Assembly (NCBI RefSeq): GCF_007680845.1
Contig: NZ_VEIY01000002.1
Location: 550,217-614,216, forward strand
Source of the DNA: Curtobacterium pusillum
Lineage (GTDB): Bacteria; Actinomycetota; Actinomycetes; Actinomycetales; Microbacteriaceae
Length of the DNA: 64,000 bases
Direction: 5' to 3'
In this document: piece after piece, positions 34,799-43,186 of the stretch
Layout of the letters: each line of letters opens with the position of its first letter
Position numbering within the stretch: position 1 is the stretch's first letter
Notes under the pieces: model-generated
What the model was told of the DNA's origin: nothing
Seen by the model: the letters and a program-made list of their open reading frames with translations, nothing else
The model's database searches: none
Made by a program: the position numbers and the translations under genes

Positions 34799-35713
34799 AT
34801 GACGACGAGCACCCGACCGACCGAGCTGACACGTCCCGGCGAGGTCGCCCTCGCTTCCGTCACGGACGTCGACACCGTCGTCGACCGCGCGCGCAACCGG
34901 TACGCCGCTGCGGTCGTGGCCGACACGAGCGGGTGGGCCGACGGCGACCGACGCCGGCTGGAGGACCTCGGGTTCCGGGGCGGAGACGCCCGCGGCGCGG
35001 CGATCCGGACGCTCGACCTGACGATCGCCGACGACGGGACGCCGACGCGGGTGCTGGACAACCCGGCGCTCGCCTCGCTCGACGGCCACCACGCGCGGTT
35101 CGCCGAGCGCCGCGGGGAGATCGCGCGGTACCTGCCGGACGTGTCGGTGTGGACGGGGATCCCGGCGCGGCCGACACCCGAGGACTGGGAGGACGTCCGG
35201 GCGCTGCTCGGCTCCGGTGCGGTGTTCAGCGTCGGGCCCGATGCCGTGCTGCCGGACGGGTGGCAGCGCGTCGAGAGCGCCGGGGGCGTGCAGCTCACGG
35301 GGGAGACCATCGAGGGCGCGCGGGACCCGGAGGCGATCGAGCTGACGCCGGACGACGTCCCGGAGATCCTCGAGCTCATCGCCCGGACGAAGCCGGGGCC
35401 GTTCCTGCCGCGCACGATCGAGCTCGGTCGGTACGTCGGCATCCGGCGCGAGGGACGGCTCATCGCGATGGCCGGGGAGCGACTGCACCCGCCGGGGTGG
35501 ACCGAGATCAGTGCGGTGTGCACCGACGCCGCGTTCCGCGGGCAGGGACTCGGGCGACGGCTCGTGCTCGACGTCGCGGCGGGCATCCGGGAGCGCGGTG
35601 AGACGCCGCTCATGCACGCCGCGGCGGGGAACACCGGTGCGATCCGGCTCTACCAGCACCTCGGCTTCCGGCTGCGGGACCGGGGAGCACCGCGTTTCGT
35701 GCAGGTGCCCTGA
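34799..35713 (+). CDS. GNAT acetyltransferase (FR47-like) with N-terminal extension
   Basis: 304-aa protein. The C-terminal half is a GNAT domain: VGIRREGRLIAMAGERLH, EISAVCTDAAFRGQGLGRRL (acetyl-CoA loop) and NTGAIRLYQHLGFRLR. The stretch DGHHARFAERRGEIARYLPD at about residues 90-110 is where FR47-type GNATs usually begin, so roughly 85 residues in front are extra and unrecognised. The ATG at 34799 is chosen because GGAGG stands at an ideal distance; a GTG at 34706 overlapping the peptidase stop is less likely. It may N-acetylate the peptide product. Confidence 0.82.
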   Translation: MTTSTRPTELTRPGEVALASVTDVDTVVDRARNRYAAAVVADTSGWADGDRRRLEDLGFRGGDARGAAIRTLDLTIADDGTPTRVLDNPALASLDGHHARFAERRGEIARYLPDVSVWTGIPARPTPEDWEDVRALLGSGAVFSVGPDAVLPDGWQRVESAGGVQLTGETIEGARDPEAIELTPDDVPEILELIARTKPGPFLPRTIELGRYVGIRREGRLIAMAGERLHPPGWTEISAVCTDAAFRGQGLGRRLVLDVAAGIRERGETPLMHAAAGNTGAIRLYQHLGFRLRDRGAPRFVQVP

Positions 35714-35719
35714 GCGGGT

Positions 35720-36871
35720 TCAGTGCCGGGGCGCCGACGCCGGCGTCGGTGCAGGACGCAGGAGGTTGAGTTCCGGGACCCGGTCGCCGAGGACGAGCCG
35801 GGCCAGGGCGTCGCCGAGCAGTGGCCCCATCGTGAGCCCGGCGGCACCGTAGCCCGTCGCGACGAACAGCCGCTCGTGTCCGGGGACCGCGCCGACGATC
35901 GGCATCGTGTCGTCCGCGAGCGGACGGAGGCCCACGCGGGTCTCGAGGACGGTCGCGTCCGCCAGCCCGGGGGCGATCGACACGGCGTCGCGGAGGACCT
36001 GCAGCTGCCCGGCGGCGGTGACGCGGGGGTCGAAGCCGCTCCCCGTCTCACGGGTGGCCCCGACCGCGACCCGTGACCCGTCGAACGCGACGAGGTAGTG
36101 GTGCGAGAGCGGGTGCACCGACGGCCAGTGCGTGGTCTCGACGCCGGGGAGCGTCAGGTGGGTGATCTGGCCGCGCTGCGGCGCCACCGGTACCCGGAGA
36201 CCGAGGGCACCGAGCAGCTCGTTCGTCCAGGCGCCCCCGGCGAGCACGACCGCGTCCGCCAGCAGCTCCTGGTCGTCGGTGAGTCGGACCCGTCCGTCGT
36301 CGAGCAGCGTCGCGTGGGCGGTGACGGTCCGGCCACCGTGCCGACGGCCGGCCTCGACGAGGGCGTCACGGACGGTCCGCCCGTCGACACGACCGCCGCC
36401 CTCGATCCAGAGCGCGTCGAGCCCGCGAGCCAGCGGCGGGAACAGCTCGCGCGCCCGGTCACCGCCGATCCGCTCGACCCGGCCGACCACGTCCGGCTCG
36501 GCCTGCCGGCGCCGCTCGACCCGTTCCTCGGCCGCGTCCACCGCCGACGCGTCACGGTTCACCACCAGGGCGCCGCTGCGCCGGTGGTCGGTGTGCGTCA
36601 CCCCGACCTCGGCCAACCGGGACAGTGCCTCGGGCCAGAAGGCGGCCCCGCGGACGTACAGGTCGGCGAACGGACCGTCGATCGCGGACGACCACGGCTG
36701 CAGGATGCCGGCGCTCGCCGCGGTCGCCTGACCGGCCGCGCCGTCGTCGACGAGGGTGGTCTCGACGCCGCGGCGGGCGAGGGCGAAGAACGTGCTGGCA
36801 CCGGCGATGCCGGACCCGACGACGACTGCGGAGCGTGGTCCCATCCGACCCATGGTGCCCGGTCGACGCAC
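35720..36871 (-). CDS. DadA/ThiO-like FAD-dependent amine oxidoreductase
   Basis: Up to 383 aa (GTG at 36871; ATG codons at 36853 and 36844 are alternatives, the last one giving the usual MGPRSAVVVGSG start). DAO-family flavoprotein with VVVGSGIAGASTFFALARRG, AGILQPWSS, and C-terminal VGLRPLADDTMPIVGAVPG and GYGAAGLTMGPLLG. Likely oxidises a D-amino acid, glycine or sarcosine-like secondary amine. Convergent with the GNAT gene, 6 bp apart. Confidence 0.82.
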   Translation of the reverse strand: MRRPGTMGRMGPRSAVVVGSGIAGASTFFALARRGVETTLVDDGAAGQATAASAGILQPWSSAIDGPFADLYVRGAAFWPEALSRLAEVGVTHTDHRRSGALVVNRDASAVDAAEERVERRRQAEPDVVGRVERIGGDRARELFPPLARGLDALWIEGGGRVDGRTVRDALVEAGRRHGGRTVTAHATLLDDGRVRLTDDQELLADAVVLAGGAWTNELLGALGLRVPVAPQRGQITHLTLPGVETTHWPSVHPLSHHYLVAFDGSRVAVGATRETGSGFDPRVTAAGQLQVLRDAVSIAPGLADATVLETRVGLRPLADDTMPIVGAVPGHERLFVATGYGAAGLTMGPLLGDALARLVLGDRVPELNLLRPAPTPASAPRH

Positions 36872-36906
36872 ACCACGCCGAGGGGTGCACCGGCCACTTC
36901 GGGGGG

Positions 36907-36936
36907 TTGACCCCTCCGTCGGGCACTCTGCACACT
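36907..36936 (+). promoter_or_regulatory. candidate promoter of the metalloprotease gene
   Basis: TTGACC (36907-36912) and CACACT (36931-36936), 18-bp spacer, followed by a leader of about 50 nt to the GTG at 36991. The -35 is good, the -10 weak. Confidence 0.35.
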
Positions 36937-36990
36937 GTCTGCGCCGTGCACGGGACTGCGTGGCGCAGGGGACATCGGGAGGATCAGGTC

Positions 36991-37989
36991 GTGCGGAAGT
37001 CGTTCGTGACCGCAGGGGCGGTCGTGCTGGGGGTCGCGCTCGTCGCGGTGACCGTCGCGTCCGGAGGGGCCGCGGCCACCGCCGCGAGCCCGTCGTGCCG
37101 AGGGGACGGGATCACGGTCGCGGCGCTCGCCAGCGGGTGTGCGGTGTCGTCCGGGACCGTCGTCCTGCCCGACGGGCGACGCTTCGCCGTCCCGCCGAGC
37201 GGCACCACCGTGGCGGCGCTGCCGGTCGCCGCGTCCGGCGCCGTCGACCCGGGCGACGTGTCGGTCACGAACACCGGTCGGTCCGGTGTCGCGGTCCGCA
37301 TCGACGACCGGTGGGCCGGGGCCCCGGCCGCGGTGCGCCTCGAGCGAGCCGCCCTCCAGCAGCGGACCGCGACGACCCGCGCGACCGCCGGGGCTGCGAC
37401 CTCGGCGACCAGCGCGAGTGCGCCGTCGAGCTGCAGCAACAAGACGTACACCCGGACCGGCTTCCGCTGGGGGAGTCGGGTCGACTGGCGCTACAACGCC
37501 ACCGGGCAGAAGGGCACCGGCAGCGTCACGGCGATCCGGGCGGGATCGGACGCCTGGACCGGCGCGTTGGCCACCTGCGGGAAGAAGGTCACTTCGACCG
37601 CGGCCGACCGGTACCTCGGCACGACCACCCAAGCCTCGGGCGTGACCGCCACCGGTGGTTGCGGCACCTCCAGCGGGACGAGCGTCGCGGCCTGGGGCTC
37701 GCTCCGCGCCGGCACGCTCGCGGTGACCTGCGTCTGGTCGCGGTCCGGCGTGGCCGTCGAGGTCGACCAGCGGTACACGACCGCGGCGGCGTGGTCGGCG
37801 ACGACGACGTGCTCCGGCACGAAGTTCGACCTCCGTGGTGTGGCCACGCACGAGTGGGGTCACGCCTACGGACTCGGGCACACCGCGCAGAACAGCGGCC
37901 TCGTCATGAAGCCCGCGTCGACGACGTGCGAGACCGGCCAGCGCACGCTCGGCCTCGGCGACCTGATGGGCATCGACGCGCTGTACTGA
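36991..37989 (+). CDS. secreted matrixin-like zinc metalloprotease
   Basis: 332-aa protein with a signal peptide (a hydrophobic stretch through VVLGVALVAVTVA ending near AAATAAS). The zinc signature HEWGHAYGLGH (HExxHxxGxxH) lies near residue 287, close to the C-terminus, as in bacterial matrixin-family reprolysin relatives. The preceding region has a Ser/Thr/Ala-rich linker and Cys residues probably in disulfides. GTG start decided by GGGAGG 8 nt upstream. Would act outside the cell on proteins; plant or microbial targets are possible given the likely lifestyle. Confidence 0.82.
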   Translation: MRKSFVTAGAVVLGVALVAVTVASGGAAATAASPSCRGDGITVAALASGCAVSSGTVVLPDGRRFAVPPSGTTVAALPVAASGAVDPGDVSVTNTGRSGVAVRIDDRWAGAPAAVRLERAALQQRTATTRATAGAATSATSASAPSSCSNKTYTRTGFRWGSRVDWRYNATGQKGTGSVTAIRAGSDAWTGALATCGKKVTSTAADRYLGTTTQASGVTATGGCGTSSGTSVAAWGSLRAGTLAVTCVWSRSGVAVEVDQRYTTAAAWSATTTCSGTKFDLRGVATHEWGHAYGLGHTAQNSGLVMKPASTTCETGQRTLGLGDLMGIDALY

Positions 37990-38014
37990 TTCGTCGATTC
38001 TCTAGGATCGACCC

Positions 38015-38731
38015 ATGTCGACGACCATGCCCGGCTTCGGGACGGAGCGCATCACCCAGCTCGGACTGCGCGACCGGGTCTACGACCGGGTGCTCGAGGT
38101 GCTGATGGGCCACGACGTCGAACCCGGCATGCGCCTGTCGATCGATGGTCTCGCGCGGTCGCTGGGGGTGTCGCCGACGCCGGTGCGGGAAGCGCTCGTC
38201 CAGCTCGAGCGGACCGGCCTCGTCACGCGTGAGGCGAACAAGGGCTACCGGGTGTCGCCGCCCCTCGCGGGCGACCAGCTCGAAGCGCTCTTCGACGCTC
38301 GGCTCATCGTGGAGAGCGGCGCCGTCGAGCTCGCGTGCCGTGGGGACGTGCCCGCGCTGCGGTCCCGGTTGGAGGCCGCGCTCGCCGACCAGGCCGCGGT
38401 CGCCGACGAGATCGCGACGGTCGGAGCGGTGCACGCGTCCGAGGAGCTCATGGCACGGTTCTTCCGGAGTGACTGGCAGTTCCACCAGCTGGTCTTCGAC
38501 GCGACGCGGAACCCCTTCCTCGAGGAGATGTCCGAGATCATCACCACCCGGGTGCACCGCATGCGGCAGATCGTCGAGGGTGGCGGCGACGACACCCACC
38601 GCGCCGTGCAGGAGCACCGCGCGGTCCTCGACGCCTTGGCCATCGACCCGGCGTCCGCCGTCGCCGCGATGCGTCACCACATCGACGCGGTCCGCCTGCG
38701 CTCGCGCGCCGACGCGTCGCACACGGCCTGA
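38015..38731 (+). CDS. GntR-family regulator, FCD subfamily
   Basis: 238-aa regulator: winged helix (SIDGLARSLGVSPTPVREAL, residues about 43-62, then LERTGLVTREANKGYRV) and an all-helical FCD domain with DARLIVESGAVELA, FHQLVFDATRNPFLEEM and EHRAVLDAL, including the His residues that bind metal. FCD domains usually sense organic or sugar acids. TAGGAT lies exactly 6 nt before the ATG, so the message is probably leaderless. It precedes the sugar-acid operon and its palindrome at 38915, its likely operator. Confidence 0.88.
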   Translation: MSTTMPGFGTERITQLGLRDRVYDRVLEVLMGHDVEPGMRLSIDGLARSLGVSPTPVREALVQLERTGLVTREANKGYRVSPPLAGDQLEALFDARLIVESGAVELACRGDVPALRSRLEAALADQAAVADEIATVGAVHASEELMARFFRSDWQFHQLVFDATRNPFLEEMSEIITTRVHRMRQIVEGGGDDTHRAVQEHRAVLDALAIDPASAVAAMRHHIDAVRLRSRADASHTA

Positions 38732-38737
38732 GCCGAC

Positions 38738-38778
38738 GGACGCCCGTCCCGAGGTTCGGGTCAACCGGACGGGCGTCC
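38738..38778 (+). terminator. terminator after the GntR gene
   Basis: GGACGCCCGTCC (38738-38749) pairs with GGACGGGCGTCC (38767-38778) across a 17-nt loop, 6 bp after the GntR stop. It separates the regulator from the following operon. Confidence 0.65.
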
Positions 38779-38830
38779 TGATCCTCGGCCCGGCTCTTTC
38801 GGAGTGCGGCGCGGACCGGTTTGGTCGGGG

Positions 38831-38910
38831 GTCGGATCGCCGTCGGGGGTTGCGGATCGCCAGCGGGGGTTGCGGATCGCCAGCGGGGGTTGCGGATCGC
38901 TGTTGAGCGA
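38831..38910 (+). repeat. four tandem 20-bp repeats
   Basis: Unit TGCGGATCGCCAGCGGGGGT: two exact copies at 38851-38870 and 38871-38890, flanked by a degenerate copy before (38831-38850) and a half-matching one after (38891-38910). They lie in the 245-bp gap between the regulator and the operon, just upstream of a palindrome. No coding potential seen. Confidence 0.75.
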
Positions 38911-38914
38911 GTAT

Positions 38915-38930
38915 CTTTCCTATAGGAAAG
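38915..38930. promoter_or_regulatory. 16-bp perfect palindrome, probable operator of the sugar-acid operon
   Basis: CTTTCCTATAGGAAAG, fully symmetric and AT-rich, 46 bp before the first gene of the operon. The central TATAGG could also serve as a -10 box. The adjacent GntR/FCD regulator is the best candidate to bind it. Confidence 0.65.
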
Positions 38931-38976
38931 AGGTTCAGCGCCGAACCGAACCGCACGACTGCGAAGGAGCATGCAC

Positions 38977-39975
38977 GTGGCAGCACCACAGGACTGGGTG
39001 ACCCAAGACTGGGACCCGACGACCTGGACCGACGAGACCTGGCCGATCGCGACCTGTCTGCACGGCTTCCCCCAGGTGACCCGCGACGGCGTGGCCTTCC
39101 ACGACGCGGACCCCGAGGTGTGGGACGACGTCTTCGCCCAGATCGAGGCCGTCGGGTTCACGCTCGCCGAACTCGCCGACAGCCACATCCGCCCCGCCGA
39201 CCTCGAACGGTCCCGGCGCGACGAGCTGTTCGCGATCGCGAAGGCGCACGGCGTCGGCATCCCCTCCGTGCACCTGCAGCGCAAGAGCGTCGTCCAGCCC
39301 GGGCACGAGGAGGACAACCTCGCCTACGCGCACCGGACCATCGACGCCGCGGCCGAGTGGGGCATGCAGGTCTTCTCGACCGGACTGCACCAGCCGTTCA
39401 ACGAGGCCCAGCGGCGCGCGCTGTGGTTCTGGACCGCGCAGGGCCCGGAGGACCCGGACGACGCCGAGGTGCGTGCCGCAGCGGTCCGCCGCCTGCGGGA
39501 ACTCGGCGAGCACGCCGCGAGCGTCGGCCTGCCGATGGCCCTCGAGCTGTACGAGGACACCTACCTCGGCACCGCGGACAGCGCCGTGCGGCTGGTCGAG
39601 GAGATCGGCCTGGACAACGTCGGCCTCAACGCGGACGTCGCGAACCTCATCCGCCTGCACCGCCCGGTGGAGGACTGGAAGGAGCTGTTCGCGAAGACCC
39701 TGCCGTACACGAACTACCTGCACGTGAAGAACTACACGCGGGACGAGTCGGCCGACGGCAGCTGGGCGACCAGTGCGCCGAGCACCATGGAGACCGGGCT
39801 CATCAACTACCGCCAGGTCCTCCGCGACGCGGTCGCCGACGGGTTCCGCGGGATCGTCATGACGGAGCAGTACGGCGGGGACAGCCTCGGCGTCTGCGCC
39901 ACCAACCAGCAGTACATCCGGTCCGTCCTCGCCACCTCGGTGGTCGGGGCGACGAAGCAAGGAGCAACTCGATGA
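38977..39975 (+). CDS. sugar phosphate isomerase/epimerase-like TIM-barrel enzyme (possible 3-oxo-acid decarboxylase)
   Basis: 332-aa xylose-isomerase-like TIM-barrel protein (AP endonuclease 2 fold). Metal-ligand positions are seen in order: Glu in ALELYEDTYLG, Asp in NADVANLIRLH, His in YLHVKNYT and Glu in VMTEQYGG. The frame can open at ATG 38971, but AAGGAG is then only 1 nt away; GTG 38977 has correct spacing and is preferred. First gene of a seven-gene operon ending in tetrulose-phosphate isomerases. Related TIM-barrel enzymes decarboxylate 3-oxo sugar acids, which would fit here; a plain isomerase role is the alternative. Confidence 0.8.
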   Translation: MAAPQDWVTQDWDPTTWTDETWPIATCLHGFPQVTRDGVAFHDADPEVWDDVFAQIEAVGFTLAELADSHIRPADLERSRRDELFAIAKAHGVGIPSVHLQRKSVVQPGHEEDNLAYAHRTIDAAAEWGMQVFSTGLHQPFNEAQRRALWFWTAQGPEDPDDAEVRAAAVRRLRELGEHAASVGLPMALELYEDTYLGTADSAVRLVEEIGLDNVGLNADVANLIRLHRPVEDWKELFAKTLPYTNYLHVKNYTRDESADGSWATSAPSTMETGLINYRQVLRDAVADGFRGIVMTEQYGGDSLGVCATNQQYIRSVLATSVVGATKQGATR

Positions 39976-40925
39976 GCACCCTCGACATCGCCGTCGTCGG
40001 GTCCGGCTACATGGGTGGCGGGATCGCCCAGGTCCTCGCCCTCGCCGGCCACACCGTCCGGATCGCCGACGTCTCGGCCGAGATCGCCGCGTCCAACCGG
40101 GCCCGGCTGATCACGGAGACGGAGCAGTTCGTCGCGGACGGCCTGTTCCCCGCGGACGCCGTGTCGCGCGTCGACGCGCACCTCAGCGCCGCCGACTCCA
40201 TCGAGGAAGCGGTCGCGACGGCCGACTTCATCGAGGAGGCCGTGCCCGAGAAGCTCGAGATCAAGCACGCGACCCTCCGCCGGATCAGCGCGGCAGCCCG
40301 GCCCGACGCCGTGATCGGCTCGAACACCTCGACGATCCTCATCGCGTCCCTCGCCGAGGCCGTCACCGGACCGGAGCGGTTCCTCGGGGTGCACTTCTCG
40401 AACCCGGCGCCGTTCATCCCGGGTGTCGAGCTCATCCCGCACCCGGCCACCGACGAGCACGCGATCGCGGTCGGCGAGGCCGTGGTCGCCGCGACCGGCA
40501 AGCAGTCCGCACGCGTGAAGGACTCCACCGGCTTCGTCCTCAACCGGCTGCAGTACGCGCTCTTCGAGGAAGCGACGAAGATCGCCGACGAGGGCATCGC
40601 CGGCCCCGACGACATCGACACGATCGTCCGGACGACGTTCGGCTTCCGCCTGCCGTTCTTCGGCCCGTTCGCGATCGCCGACATGGCCGGGCTCGACGTC
40701 TACGCGTTCTGCTTCGAGTCGCTGCAGACCCGCTGGCCCGAGCGTTTCGCGACCCCGCCGTCGCTGCAGCAGCACGTCGACGCGGGCGAGCTCGGCACGA
40801 AGTCCGGCGCCGGCTACCTCGAGGTACCGGCCGACCGCACGCCCGAACTCGTCGCCTACCGCAACAAGGCGTACGTCGCGATGCAGAAGCTCCTCGACGA
40901 GCTCGGCCCGGCGCCCATCCACTGA
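39972..40925 (+). CDS. 3-hydroxyacyl-CoA dehydrogenase-family enzyme, L-gulonate 3-dehydrogenase-like
   Basis: 317-aa NAD-dependent dehydrogenase: Rossmann motif VVGSGYMGGGIAQVL, VPEKLEIKHATLR, the catalytic His/Asn motif GVHFSNPAPFIPGVELIP, and C-terminal LPFFGPFAIADMAGLDVY. Members working on sugar acids oxidise the C3 hydroxyl to a 3-oxo acid; the sugar-linked context and lack of any CoA genes favour that over fatty-acid oxidation. ATG overlaps the previous stop (ATGA). Confidence 0.8.
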   Translation: MSTLDIAVVGSGYMGGGIAQVLALAGHTVRIADVSAEIAASNRARLITETEQFVADGLFPADAVSRVDAHLSAADSIEEAVATADFIEEAVPEKLEIKHATLRRISAAARPDAVIGSNTSTILIASLAEAVTGPERFLGVHFSNPAPFIPGVELIPHPATDEHAIAVGEAVVAATGKQSARVKDSTGFVLNRLQYALFEEATKIADEGIAGPDDIDTIVRTTFGFRLPFFGPFAIADMAGLDVYAFCFESLQTRWPERFATPPSLQQHVDAGELGTKSGAGYLEVPADRTPELVAYRNKAYVAMQKLLDELGPAPIH

Positions 40926-40935
40926 CGGGACGACC

Positions 40936-41727
40936 ATGAGCGACCAGAACCAGAACCAGGACCAGGACCAGCACCAGGGCCGCACCGTCGTCCTCACCGG
41001 AGCCGCCTCTCCGCGCGGCATCGGCCGGGCGAGTGCCCACCACCTCGCCGAGCAGGGGTGGAACGTCGGGATCATCGACCTCGACCAGACCGCGAGTGAA
41101 CAGGTCGCGACCGAGATCCGCGAGCAGCACGGCGTCCAGGCCGTGGGCGCGGGCGCGAACGTCGCCGACGAGGCTGCCGTGCGCGCGGCCTTCGACACGA
41201 TCGAGGCGCAGCTGCCCCCGATCACCGCGCTCGTGAACCTGGCGGGCGTCTCGTCGGCGCACGCCTACCTCGACCTGCCCGAGGGGGAGTGGCACCGCGT
41301 CCTGAGCATCAACCTCGACGGCGTGCACTTCGCCAGCCTCCGCGCCGCGGAGTCGATGGTCCGGAACGGGTACGGACGTATCGTCAACCTGTCGTCCGTC
41401 TCCGCCCAGCGCGGCGGTGGGACCTTCAGCAAGACGCCGTACACGGTCGCCAAGGCCGGCGTGATCGGCCTGACCCGCGGCCTCGCCCGTGAGCTCGGCC
41501 CGCACGGCGTCACCGTCAACGCGATCGCCCCCGGCCCGATCGACACCGACATCATGGGCGGCACGCTCTCCGAGGAGCGGAAGGCCGCGATGGCAGCCGA
41601 CGGGGTGCTGCCCCGGATCGGGACGCCGAAGGACATCGCGGCGGCGATCGCCTACCTCATCGGCGAGGACGCCGGGTTCGTCACGGGCCAGACGCTCAAC
41701 GTCGACGGCGGTCTCTACATGCACTAG
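40936..41727 (+). CDS. SDR-family oxidoreductase with Gln-repeat N-terminus
   Basis: 263-aa short-chain dehydrogenase: LTGAASPRGIGRASA, NLAGVS, catalytic SSVSAQRGGGTFSKTPYTVAK and FVTGQTLNVDGG. Residues 3-14 are an (Asp/Asn/His-Gln)6 repeat coded by six tandem hexamers. Third gene of the operon; could oxidise the incoming sugar, alditol or lactone precursor. 10 bp after the previous stop. Confidence 0.85.
   Translation: MSDQNQNQDQDQHQGRTVVLTGAASPRGIGRASAHHLAEQGWNVGIIDLDQTASEQVATEIREQHGVQAVGAGANVADEAAVRAAFDTIEAQLPPITALVNLAGVSSAHAYLDLPEGEWHRVLSINLDGVHFASLRAAESMVRNGYGRIVNLSSVSAQRGGGTFSKTPYTVAKAGVIGLTRGLARELGPHGVTVNAIAPGPIDTDIMGGTLSEERKAAMAADGVLPRIGTPKDIAAAIAYLIGEDAGFVTGQTLNVDGGLYMH
40942..40977 (+). 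repeat. six tandem hexanucleotides in coding sequence
   Basis: GACCAG/AACCAG/CACCAG units repeated six times, coding the Gln-rich N-terminus of the SDR. Copy-number change would keep the frame. Confidence 0.8.
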
Positions 41728-41776
41728 AGCCGACCACCCCGACCCACGACCACCGTGCTCGCAAAGGAGCGAACCC

Positions 41777-43186
41777 GTGTCACTTCCCCATGCCCCCGCG
41801 CTCGGATCGACGCGCGATCCAGCCCTGCAGTCCGCCATCGGCAAGGCGACGAAGCACCTCATGCCGATGCTCGTCCTGCTCTACTTCGTCGCGTTCCTCG
41901 ACCGCACCAACGTCGGCTTCGCGGAGGAGGCGCTCAGCGTCGACCGCGGCATCTCCGACGGAGCCTTCGCGCTCGGCGCCGGCATCTTCTTCATCGGCTA
42001 CGCCATCTTCGAGATCCCGTCGAACCTGCTGCTCAAGCGGTTCGGGGCGCGCTTCTGGCTCGCCCGCATCGCGATCACGTGGGGCATCGTCGCCGCGCTC
42101 TTCGCGTTCACCACGAACGACACCATGTTCATCGTCCTGCGGTTCGTCCTCGGGGTGACCGAGGCGGGACTCTTCCCCGGCGTGATCATGTACCTGTCCG
42201 AGTGGTTCCCGAACAAGGTCCGCGTGCGGATGTTCGCGATCTTCTACCTCGCGCAGCCGTTCTCGCAGATGATCGGCGCCCCGCTGTCCGGCGGCCTCAT
42301 CAGCTTCGGCGACCAGGCCACCCCGTTCCACGGCTGGCAGGTCATGTTCGCGGGCGAGGGTCTCCTCGCCGTGCTCGCCGGCATCGCGGCCGTCGTGTTC
42401 CTGACGAACAGTCCGCAGCAGGCGAAGTGGCTCGACGACGGGCAGAAGGCCTCCCTGACGGCGGCGATGGCCCGAGAGGACACCGCCCGGAGCGAGGACG
42501 GCCCGACCGGCATCTGGAAGGCGCTGGCGAGCGGCCGGGTCTGGTACTTCACGATCATCTACTTCTGCCTGCAGGTCGCCGTGTACGGGACGACGTTCTA
42601 CCTCCCGCAGCAGGTGTCCTCGCTCCTCGGCGAGGACGTCGGCTGGCAGGTCGGACTCGTCGCGGCGATCCCGTGGCTCGTCGGTCTCGTCGCCTGCTAC
42701 CTCGTCGGCTCGAACGCCGACACCGTGGGCCGCCGTCGGCGGTGGGGCACGGTGTTCTACGTCACGACGGGCCTGTCGATCCTCGGGTCGGCGTGGGCCG
42801 GGGCGAACGGGCAGCCGATCCTCGGCATCGTGTTCATCACCCTCGCGGTCGCGAGCTTCCTCGCCGTCGGACCGATCACGTGGGCGTACCCGACGGCGTT
42901 CCTCACCGGCGCAGCAGCGGCCGCGGGCATCGGGCTCATCAACTCCCTCGGCAACCTCGGCGGGTTCGTGGCCCCGATCATGCGCACCGCGATCAACGAG
43001 GTCGTCCCGACGGACAGCGGGGCGTTCGGCATCGTGTCGCTCGGGGTCCTGGCGTTCGTGGCCGCGGTGATGATCTTCTGCACGAAGTACTTCCGAGGGT
43101 CGAAGGCGGATGATCTGCTCGACACCTCGCACGTGGCGACGACGACGTCGCCGCGGGGATCGACGTCGAAGGAGACGAACGCATGA
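41777..43186 (+). CDS. MFS transporter, anion:cation symporter (sugar-acid) family
   Basis: 469-aa 12-helix transporter of the ACS/galactonate-tartrate type: MPMLVLLYFVAFLDRTNVGF in helix 1, then GYAIFEIPSNLLLKRFGAR, RFVLGVTEAGLFPGVIMYLS and AIPWLVGLVACYLVG. This family mostly imports sugar acids and other carboxylates with protons, an important hint to the operon substrate. GTG start set by AAAGGAG 7 nt upstream. The 3' end overlaps the kinase ATG. Confidence 0.87.
   Translation: MSLPHAPALGSTRDPALQSAIGKATKHLMPMLVLLYFVAFLDRTNVGFAEEALSVDRGISDGAFALGAGIFFIGYAIFEIPSNLLLKRFGARFWLARIAITWGIVAALFAFTTNDTMFIVLRFVLGVTEAGLFPGVIMYLSEWFPNKVRVRMFAIFYLAQPFSQMIGAPLSGGLISFGDQATPFHGWQVMFAGEGLLAVLAGIAAVVFLTNSPQQAKWLDDGQKASLTAAMAREDTARSEDGPTGIWKALASGRVWYFTIIYFCLQVAVYGTTFYLPQQVSSLLGEDVGWQVGLVAAIPWLVGLVACYLVGSNADTVGRRRRWGTVFYVTTGLSILGSAWAGANGQPILGIVFITLAVASFLAVGPITWAYPTAFLTGAAAAAGIGLINSLGNLGGFVAPIMRTAINEVVPTDSGAFGIVSLGVLAFVAAVMIFCTKYFRGSKADDLLDTSHVATTTSPRGSTSKETNA

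Noticed and set aside
38831..38910. Tandem repeats as a CRISPR array
   Set aside because: Units are only 20 bp and directly adjacent with no spacers; no cas genes nearby.
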